Below are positions 12,590 to 22,947 of a stretch of 64,000 nucleotides of DNA, piece by piece. The position numbers and the translations under genes are program-made. Source of the stretch: Datnioides undecimradiatus (taxonomy: Eukaryota > Chordata > Actinopteri > Lobotiformes > Datnioididae); NCBI GenBank assembly GCA_008933995.1, contig WARS01000034.1:3760707-3824706 (forward strand), given 5' to 3'. How positions within the stretch are numbered: position 1 is the first letter of the stretch; every line of letters starts with the position of its first letter. The notes under the pieces were generated by a model that was not told where the DNA came from, made no database searches, and saw nothing but the letters and a program-made list of their open reading frames with translations.

Positions 12590-12850
12590 GGGTAAGAGGA
12601 GTTTCTGTAATTAATAAGTTAATTTTCATGAAGGTAATTAGGCAAGCAGACAGACGCAATAATCAGACAGGCAGAAGGTCATGCACGCAGACAGACATGA
12701 TTTAGCCAGGGATGAAAATAGACATATTAATCCTTGTCTCCCATTAATCCACCTCGCTGTCTGGGTATAATAGGCCTATCAGTGAAGCCTGTTGTGTGCT
12801 ATTATTAGCCAAACAATAAGTGAGCCATAGGATTAATCGCCGATGCCTTT
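12590..12850. promoter_or_regulatory. Candidate conserved noncoding element (homeodomain-site cluster)
   Basis: An AT-rich stretch in the ARHGAP6-MSL3 interval with clustered TAATTA and TTAAT cores (around 12,612-12,640, 12,728, 12,745 and 12,833) and a SOX-like AACAAT at about 12,813. It has no open frame and no repeat structure. The composition resembles developmental enhancers, but without alignment this is only a suggestion. Confidence 0.25.
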
Positions 12851-14695
12851 CTTTATACACCTGTGCTAGAGGCTGTACTCCAGACGTGTGTTTACACAGA
12901 TGCTTGTGGAGGAGCTGTTGTGTGTTAAGAATGGCTGCACGAGTGTGTGCATTTGTCTAAAGGGGAGAATGTGTGTGTGTGTGAAAGAGAGGGGGGGGGG
13001 AGAGAGCAGGAGCATGTGCGGCCCTGTGTGTGTGAAAGTATGGGAAAAATGAAAAGAGACAGCAGGAGTCTGGAGAGGAGGGTGCCGGACGGCTGATAAA
13101 GGAGCTTATGAAGCTGCGCCGCATGACACACTCACACACATACACACAACACAGCATGACATGACACTGATAACAGCTGAGATAGATTTGACCCTTCTAA
13201 AAACAGTCTGCGGGGGAAAAGAATGAGACGTGGAGTGAGTGAAAACACAGAAGCAGGAATTATAGAAAGAAAAACATGGCGCTTTGCATTAGTTTATAAA
13301 AAGTTTATGGAAAGAAGCCAGAACTTGAGGCATTATTGCCCTGAACTGTGCCCCTACTGCTCCTCCGTTTGAGGGGAAAAGGCCAAAAATAACAGTAAAA
13401 TGGAACAATGGTGCAAACACACCACAGGTTTAGACAGAATAAACCCTTACAGCATCATTCACTTTCCATTTTTGCTGCCCTCAGGCTCTTTATCATATGT
13501 TAAAAACGATCTGTGCATTGCAGGACTCGTGTTACTAATGTGTAACCATGGAAAACAGTTAATGTGAAACAGTGATCATTTGACATGACTGTCAAAATAT
13601 ATCAGACGCGGTCAGGGTGGAAGGGATAGAGAACAAATCAACAGGGCTACACTTCAGCCAGTCACGGTCAGCGTTATGTACACACTGTCCATATTTGGTG
13701 TACAATAGTAGGGTGACGCTGCCTGAAACCATTTTAAGCAAAAGGAGCCTAGATTCAGCTCCAGCTGCAGAGGGCACGGCTTCCTGTCCCAGGGATCGGC
13801 GTGAATTTCATTGTTGGGCACGTATGAATGATGTGGTCACACGGTCAGAAACAAAAGAAATCAAATTACTTTTACGGGACTGGATTTAAAATATGAAACA
13901 ATACACCAGTGATGCAGAGTCTGTTTTTATCTGTTTAGGACACATAACATTATAAGTTGTGCAAAGAGAAGGGGATGGTATAAATCCAGATTTATTTTTT
14001 TCCAAAAAATAAATAATCAGATTTCTTAGATTGATGAAACTCAGAGATTAAACATGTAATATGTTTGCAAACACAGACACACACAGTTTGTCCCCTTAAG
14101 TGACCTGTATCCATCTGAGGTTCCCGGCTTCACATGTAAACATCCCCATGCTGTAAATATTCAAGAGCCACCATATTGTTTCAATAGAGGAAGATTAGAT
14201 TATTGAGACATGGCGAATTTTCTTTTACTGTATTTTGCTTGAAGGAAAAGTTTCAGTCTCTAAACTATGTTAAATGATGACCAGAAACATGTTTCTCTCC
14301 TGTGATGTATGGGGTGTATGATACCCAGGTTTCTTGATTTGTACAGGGTGGTTTAATATAGATATTTAATCTGAGAATGTGATCAGCAGAGTTGTAATTG
14401 AGGCCATTTGCAACAGTCCAATATATGGCCTGCAGGTTTATCATTTTCATGTCATGGATCCCTAAATAGACACAGCTGGCGTCTCTCTTTGGGGAGACTT
14501 AATGACCGTAGTGAAGTTAGTTTCACATTGGATATTCGACAGACTTTCACGCAGCAGCGACTCCTCCTCTGATTGAGACGGTCAACTAAACTAAACACGA
14601 GCCTTCGCTCTTGACAACATTGCACTTTATTTCAATAACTTCCATGTCGTGTGACCAACTGACTCCAGATTCATATCAGATATCACTGGGCATTG
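12851..14695. other. Intergenic DNA between ARHGAP6 and MSL3
   Basis: It holds short GT/GA simple repeats near 12,969-13,005 and CA runs near 13,130. No exon with coding character or splice-site support was found on either strand; frames here are short and lack family resemblance. Confidence 0.6.
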
Positions 14696-14897
14696 CACAA
14701 TCAGGACACATGTCCTTAAATGTGATTCCACAGCTTTTCCTATTTTATATGATTTTTTTGTATGGAAATATTATCATTAATTAAAAAATATTGTCATCAT
14801 ATTTCAATAACTTATATAATGATAATATTTCAATTTTTAAAAAATCATATTAAATAGGAAAAGCTGTGAAATCAGAAGGAGGTGTGTCCTGATTGTG
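14696..14897. mobile_element. Foldback MITE (about 202 bp)
   Basis: Two arms of roughly 80-90 bp are inverted copies of each other. The left arm starts CACAATCAGGACAC and includes CACAGCTTTTCCTATTT. The right arm includes AAATAGGAAAAGCTGTG and ends GTGTCCTGATTGTG. The centre is AT-rich. There is no coding capacity. The shape is that of a non-autonomous DNA transposon; no target-site duplication is certain, so the superfamily is unassigned. Confidence 0.7.
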
Positions 14898-15499
14898 GCA
14901 TGTGTTGCCTTACACATGCGTTACTGTGGAAAAGTGTTAATAAGCAGGCTGCACGCACACGTTAAAGCTAATTAAACAAATGGAACGAAAGCAGCCTGGT
15001 GGTAATTTGAGAACGGAGGCAAACGAGTTCATGTTGACTTTTGTTTGTGCTTGCATACTGACATCTGTTGGTCGATTTATAAATTTGCACTGCTAGTACG
15101 GCGTCCTTGAGAGACCAATCCAACTGTGTAGCCTTCGCTTTCCGTGCTGCCTTCACTGTTATTGAAAATGTTGTGAATATAGATTTCTTGAAGTTTGGGC
15201 AGGAATATCTGGTGGTAACTGGTGGACTGTTCTGCAAAGCATAGTAATAATTATGGCAAGCATACATAATAATGCATAAATGATGTAACATGTCAACAAA
15301 ACGGTACACATGGGATGAAGATAGACGGATAGAATATGTAAATTGGTATCTTTCTCTAGCTGCATGTAGTCAATTGCCCTCACTCGCGAATAGCATGAGC
15401 ATAATAATTTGCTGACTCTGAAATATTGTTCAGTTTGCAAACACATTAAGCCTAAAATTGAAAATGTGCCTGCGTGGGATATTTAGCTTTTAGCTCAAT

Positions 15500-15798
15500 T
15501 TTACGATGAATCTATAATTTAAAACAGACTATCTCTGTTTACATTAGGTATCGATTATGCACAACCATTGAAATTCAGTGTGCACTGCCGGCCGCTGACC
15601 CGCTGGGCCTGAGGAGGAACATTACGAGGATTCGTGAAGGCAACGTGAGAATGGTTGCATTGTCCCACAACAGCGCCATCCCTCCATAGTCTGATTTTGG
15701 TGGAAGACCCTGCACTGGGAAGCGCCTGGCAAGGAAAGGGTTAAGGAGTTTATAAGGTCCAGATCGATGCCCCCTTTCCCACACGTCGCCATGAACAA
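15500..15798 (+). promoter_or_regulatory. msl3: MSL3 promoter / 5' UTR region
   Basis: Sequence directly upstream of the MSL3 start, with a GC-rich patch at about 15,585-15,620 (CGGCCGC followed by GCTGGGCC) and no clear TATA box. The minus-strand frames over it (15,575-15,948) are shadows without domain resemblance. Confidence 0.4.
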
Positions 15799-15802
15799 AT
15801 GA
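15791..15802 (+). promoter_or_regulatory. msl3: Three-codon uORF overlapping the MSL3 start
   Basis: ATG AAC AAA TGA. The uORF start has a favourable context (GCC before ATG). Its stop TGA at 15,800-15,802 overlaps the MSL3 ATG at 15,799-15,801, whose own context is weak (C at -3). If the mRNA leader includes both, MSL3 would be translated by leaky scanning or by termination-reinitiation. Confidence 0.55.
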
Positions 15803-15897
15803 ATTCGCGGGGAATTAAATATCAATTTCACAAAGGAGAGAGAGTTCTGTGCTTTGAACCAGACCCTACCAAGGCTAAAGTGTTGTATGACGCTAAG
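15799..15897 (+). CDS. msl3: MSL3 coding exon 1
   Basis: Residues 1-33, start of the chromo-barrel with [20 protein letters not shown]. It ends in phase 0 at AAG|gtaatg and contains cage tyrosine Y30. Confidence 0.93.
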
Positions 15898-18800
15898 GTA
15901 ATGTATGGCGCAAGAAAATGGGCTCCCCCGTATATAGACTATGTACAAACGAGTAATTTCTACAGGAAAAGCAAGGTTGTTTCTGTAAGGTTTGGATATA
16001 ACGTTATGAGCAGACCGTGAAGGCTAGGTAGGCCTCTGAAAAACAGCGTTAGCTGGTAAAATATCGCTAACTTATTGCTTCCATGGCTTCCGGGTACGTT
16101 TGATTTGCCATTTCTTGAACCACATGATTTAAATCGTGGAGAGACCTAAGTAATGCAGTCTTAACGGTTAGGTCTTCATTAGATTAAGGGAGGCGGCTTT
16201 ATGAGGCATTTTAGGCAAAACTATTAACGCTGCACGCTGTAACGTTATTTAGATGAACCATTTAAATGTTTATTAGCAAAGCAAACATGCACAGTCAAGT
16301 GGTTTCTAAACCGAAGTAGTTTAATGCATACTTGTAATTAACCAACGCATCAATACATCTGCCCAGTTAACTTGTGCACCGTTGACCATTGTAATGTATC
16401 TGCAAACGTTATTGCTGTCGAGTTGTTTAAATGCATGCGAGTTAAGAAGGCAATGTTAACGTTTTAAAGCTGCCAAAATGCTTCAACCGAGTTGGCGTTT
16501 TACGGTTATTTTACATTTAGCAAACTGCGCAGCAATGTATTTATTAGCGGCTTGTTAGCTAATCGCTAATGCTAGCAGAGGGCGTTATGTTTACATTGTC
16601 GCTTAGCTGTTTGCCGCTTAGCTGTTTGCTAACCAGTGCCAGCTAAGGTAGCATTAACTAGTGTGCTTTGCGCTGGTGTAAAACTATCTTATTATTAAAA
16701 CTGAAAAGGAGAAACTACGACGTAAATACACATTTAGCTGAAAGTGACGTGTTACTTTCGACATATATTAGCAACAAAGCGTAACATTAGCTACTTTAAG
16801 CACTAAAAGCAAGGTGGGAAACGCAGAGTTTTATTATTGACAGTTAAATCTGCAATCATAATGTTAGTGTGGCAGCTGGTGAGGGTAATGCTCAGTTAAA
16901 TGAGTGACCAAGTGTTGAGTAGTTGGGTATGAGTTTACAGATTCAAGCTAATCTGTATGTTAGCTGTACTTATCATATCTCCAGAGGTTTTCCCAATCAG
17001 CCCGATAACAGACTAAATGAAAATTTCATTTTGTTTCAATTTAACATATAATCTGGGACTAAGCCAGCAATGCATTGTGTAAAATAGTTGTTTCTTGGAA
17101 AGTAACTACTGATCACAGCTGACAGCTTAACAAAAGCCATCAAAACTATAATACTACCTGTATATATGCTCTGATCTTTAAGTCTTAAGACCTGGTGATA
17201 CTAAAAGAACCTGCTGTAGCAGCTTATGAATCCACATACATTGTACACATGAAAGCACTGCCCTACGAACCACATGAGCCACACTGTACTCACTGTGTGT
17301 TTGTATTACAGGTCATTGATGTCTTGATAGGTACGGATGAACATGGAAGAAGAATCCCAAAGTACCTGATTCACTTCAACGGTTGGAACAGGAGGTAACA
17401 CTAATTTGCTCGCTTTGACCAGCAGTAGAGTTGCTGTCACCTGCCAACTGACCTGGATCATGCTCATTGTAGTGGTTATTGTTGCCAGAATCTCATGTTC
17501 ATCAACTTGTGTGACAATGGTGCGATAAAACAGTGCTGTGAAACCCTGCAGGTGTGTGTGATTTTTATTTTTTTACATGAATGTATGTGTGTGTGTGTTT
17601 TTGGGTAGCTGGGATCGTTGGGCTGCAGAGGATCATGTCCTAAGGGACACTGAGGAAAACCGTAAATTGCAACATAAACTGGCTCGCAAAGCTCTAGGTC
17701 GCATGTAAGTTCATATTATGTTCATTCATTCAGTCATGGAGGATGAAACCATCAAAATGTAACCACTGAGTATATTTTCTTGTATGTGTATCATAATTGA
17801 GAATGAAGCTGTGTCACTTCTGTTGTGGATTTCAGACTGTTAGTGAGCATACATAACACCTGTAGCTCAAACCACAAGTCCATGCATGTCAGTGTCTGAT
17901 CTGTATCCATGTTTTGGATCTGACTGTTGTAGTGGTTTGCTCTGTCTTTAGATGGGGCTGATATAGATAGCTTGTGTTTCTTTCCCTGGCATTAGGAAGA
18001 GAAAGGGATGGGCGAAGAGGCGTCGTCGTCAGTCGGGTACTAAATCTTCTCTGAAGACTCTCCCCAAGGAGGACGACAGTGATGACGCATGTGAGGAATC
18101 TTTCTCTGCCTTTTGTACTTTCTCCCCGTCACCCAGAGCTATCAAATTAATCCCTGCATATTTATCTGTCTCTAGGTTTGATTTCGTCTTCAGAGAGCAG
18201 TGGCGGCGACGATTCTGACCCTGAATCTTCAAATAGCGGGGACAGCACCTTCTCTGAGGATATCAACAAAATGGTGAAGAGGATGAGTTCAGTCTTCTTC
18301 CTGGATAAGGGCCTATACTTTTCAGACTAGCACTCGTGTTTGAGGCCTTTAGTTGATGCTGTTACCTGGACCAACTTGCAGAGTGGGCCAGCAGAAAATC
18401 CATTGTAGTATCCAGATATCAGTGAACTCATTGTACACTTATAAACATGTTGTTGAGCTTAATTCTTAATATGTTTCCATAACTAATATTTTTGTACAAA
18501 TTGGTTTACAGACACCAGACTGACTCATATCACGTTTGTTTCAGAGGGTTGAACCGGACATCAATGTTAAGAGGGAATGTGAGGAGAAGGTTGTCCACGT
18601 TGACATCAATATCCCTGATATTCTGAAGAAGAAGCTGGAGGATGACTGCTTTTACATCAACAAGAGGAAAAAGGTACTCAGTGTTTTTACTGTAAGGAAG
18701 CAGTTAGTCTGCTGTACGTCACTCACTGTGTAAGACTTTGTAAGTTTGATTAGCTTGCTCCTGCTACATCTGGTAATCGTGGTAACATATGAAAGCTTGC

Positions 18801-21800
18801 CCAAATTGACCTGACTTGAGGCTTGTTTGCTTGTTTGTCACTGGCCGTGTCACACTCTCCTAGCTGGTGATGGTTCCCTGTCAGACGAATGTCGTGCACA
18901 TCCTGGAGTCCTACGTCAAGCACTTCGCCATCAACAAAGCATTCATGGCCAACGAGAGGTACCGACGTCAGCAGAACACCACACAGAGCAGCAGCCCACA
19001 GCCAGTCCCTCCAGAGAAGAGGTGAGTCTGCACACACTGTGAACAGAGGAACACACAGGGAGCGGGAAACAGCTGTGCCCAGTCCAGCACAGAGCATCCT
19101 TGTGTTGCCATGGCTATGATTGTCAATTGAGAACTAATGATTAATAAACTTCCTGTGTTTGAAGCGAGGAGTTGTGTAAGGAGATGGTTGACGGCCTGAG
19201 GATCACGTTCGACTTCACCTTACCCATGATCCTCCTCTATCCCTGTGAACAAGCGCAGTTCAAAAAGGTCAGCTCCTCCAGGCTTTTCCTGGCCATCAAC
19301 GAAAGCTCCCCCTGCTCCAGCAAGTAAGTGTGCTGTGATAAAACAAGTCTGATGCTTTGTTTTAGCTGTGTGCTTAATTTGACACTCTTCATTAATGTTT
19401 GAAGCACCCAGCGAGAGCGCAGCCCGAGCCCACTGGGGCACAACCCACCCACCCCCCAGTCCACAGACAGCCAACCAGCGCTGAGCGACATTAGTGCCAC
19501 CACTCCCACCGCCCCAGCCCCCACCCCTAAGCGTCGTCGTCACCCTGACATGGACTGCATCTCATACCAGTCGCAGTCACTCAGGCGCTCCACCAGGAAC
19601 ACGTCTGGAGGTGACCGGCCCGCTGAAGGAAGCAGTGGAGGTAATCACTTATCACCTGACTAATCCTGTGATATATCGTATTCAAAGACACTCTGTCTAT
19701 TCCTGTATGTTCTACCCAGTAATTTGATTTATGTCTTACAATATACGTGATGATCAGGTGGAGGCAGCGCCACAGCGTCCCCGCAGCTCAAACGCCGGCT
19801 GGCCGACACCTCTTCCCAGCCCAAGTTCCTCCTCAACCTCGACAGAAGTAAGCCAGCTCTCCTAATAAAGACTTAGAACTTACTATGATATCACTCAGAC
19901 TGTAACATTCAAACTAAACTGTGCACGACTTCCACATTAATTCTTTTGAACTAGATGCATTTCTGTCTGTTCAGAACAATTTAAACTGACTGTTCTAATG
20001 GTGTGTGACCATTCAGCCTTGTTCTGTTGCTTAATGACTCTTGATTGTCATAGCAGGAGAGGCCCAGGTGCAGTCGATCAGCTCTGTGCCATCGTTAGCA
20101 TTATTAGTTACATCTGTAGTGAAGTCCAGGCGAACACATCGTCCCAACCAGATCATCAAACCAGTACATTTCAACACACATTCAGTACAGTTTTATTAAG
20201 TGTTGTGGCAACTTTTGGTTTGTTGTTGTAAGAACCAGTTTGGCCCAGTAGGTGGTGCTATGCTACCTCTTTCCTCCCATATTCATCCGCCTGTCCTGTG
20301 GCTGAGAGCCACCGTCTCTTACCGTCATAAGAATGACTCTGCTCCCTCAAAACTTTTTGTAGCTTGATGCATTTGTTCACTTTCTCATATTTCAGCTGTT
20401 TTAAGCTTCTCAGCAAGAAGTTTAGCTGTAAACATGTTGTTTTGTCTTGACGCAGAAACCCCAGTGCACAGTGGCTCGTCCTCGCCGTTGCCCTTGACGC
20501 CAAGCAAGGAGCGGAGTGGGCCTTTCTACGGCCTGGAGAGCCGGAGAAACAATGAGCTGAATGAGGTGATGAAGTAAAGAGTGAACATCCTGTTAGCTGT
20601 CAGAGAGACAACGTCTGCCTCAACGACACTGTCAGAATTATAGAAGTCCTCCGTCATTGCAGCCAGCAACCTGAATGACTTGAAGCTGTCATACCAAGCA
20701 GAACTCTAAGTGTATACAGTTCAACTCATCAATCCCACAGATCATACAGACCAGTCAGAATGAATCTATTGGTCATTGATGAGAAACCTAAAATGTTGTC
20801 AATCACGTTTTTTCAATATTGTAAATATGTAAATATATTAATAATGTAAGTATAATAATAATAAAGTGAAAATGATTTGTGTTTTTTAGGTTTTAAGTTG
20901 GAAGCTGACTCCTGATAACTACCCCCTGAATGACCAGCTGCCCCCACCCTCCTACCTGTACGGAGCGCAGCACCTCTTACGGCTTTTTGGTTAGTTTTTG
21001 TTTTACTTTTTAATATCACTGGACTGCGTAATTTGGGTCCTGGTGGCATTCCCATCAGGTTCTTGCCCCTTTGTGTTACTGTTCCCGCATTCTGCATGTT
21101 GCTTTTCTTCCAGTGAAGCTTCCAGAGATCCTTGGAAAGATGCAGATCCCTGAGAGGAATCTCCGAGCCCTGGTCAAGCATCTGGAGCTCTTTCTCAGGT
21201 GAATAGTAATTGTCTTCAGGTCAGATGTATCAGGATAATTACCTTTACGCATGAGAGACCCCAGGGGGAAGTGCTTTACAAAGCAAGAGAGGGACAGAAG
21301 CTATTTAATTAAAGCATTCGTGGCTCTTCAGGCTGTGCAGATGGGAGCGTAGCAATCTTTGGTTCACTCAGGCCTCTTCAGAAAAACATTGAGGCGTAAT
21401 ATTCAAACCTCAGACCCTTCTGGAAAAATGGATTGTGCTGTCAGGTGAACAGAAGCTACGGAAAGTTATATGTAATTTTCCTGTAGGATAAATCATTGAA
21501 ACGGGGAGGTGTTGGGTTTAATGGACGGGACATGAAATAGTAGCATTCCAACTTAAATGTGCCTTGATGATAAGCAAAATGGTTCATTAACCAAGGTCTG
21601 GTTCAGCTAAGCATTAAAGCTCACAAGCTGCTTGTGTTGAGCTGTGAGGAGTTTTCCAATCACAAGGAGAGCGAGAAAACCTGGAGGCCATGGGTACAAT
21701 CTGTAGAAAACTCTTGTAAAATACATCTTACGCCTTATGTACACCGCTCTGATGTAGTGAAGCGTTTGCTAGCGTAGTAAAAGCAAGAGATTAAAAGATG

Positions 21801-22903
21801 GGCAACAATAGAATGCATGGAGAGACAAAAATAGGGAATGTCAGGAAATGATCAATGCATCAAAATAACCCAGAGACACCAAAACAAAAAGGCAAGGAAG
21901 AGCAAGTAAATGAGAACATGGAGGGGCGGAGGGAGGGAGAGATGGAGTGAGAAAGAGCATGTGTTGGAGGGAGGGAGATGAGTGGGCGTTACACAAGCGC
22001 GGGAGTCTAATCTTTAAATCCTCCCTAGCGATCTTCAGTTCAGCCGGTCCCAAACCTGGGGGATTTAGGTCCTCTCATTCTCTAATCAAACACACGCAGT
22101 ACCACCTCCTGCCACCAAGCATTGCTGTGGAGCAGCGCCTGGAGCCGCAACAGGGTGGGCTGAGCGACAAAGCCACCACTCAACCAAAAATATATATAAT
22201 AAATCAACCTGAGCTCAGTACTCAAACCACAAAAATCACAAGGTGGTCGCCTGAAAATAGCTAAAAGAGTCATTCATGTCAGGGAGTTGAGTGCAGCGCG
22301 GAGGGATTACAGCACTCAACAGCGATCGAGTCCGAATGTTTCCAAACCTGTAATGTCAAAATCAGACAGCGGCACTCCGCAAATGCATCAGTATCAGGAG
22401 ATACGGGGAGAGAAAATCCTTTCGTTCACCCCAGTGGCACCACACTGCAAATCACTGGTGCGTCTCTTTTCAGAGAACATTATTCAGCGAAATGGCACGG
22501 ACAATAACTTGGATGCAAAGAGGAGTGAAGTGCTTAAAAGTAAATTACTTCTGCAGGTTCAATCTCCTCCGTCTCCCCTGCGATGAACCTAAAGTCGTTA
22601 AGACGGGATTGATGATATTCAGGACAGAAAACACTGACGGCGTTTTGTTTTTTTCTCTGCCATAATTAATATTTCCTGCGTGTTGGAGACTCGGCAGGAC
22701 ACTGGACACTGACTGAAATGGTGGTGTCTTTTGGGAGAGCCTTCATGCCTTTTTACTGTGAAATCAGCCTCGTGGCAGATTGTGCCGAGCGGGAAAAAAC
22801 TGATTGATGTCTCAGAGACTGAAGTGCAATGCATTCTGGGATTTGGCCACAGTTGATCTCTCACTGTCCCTTTCTCCGCAAGAATGATTATGATTAAGTG
22901 TGG

Positions 22904-22947
<44 letters not shown>

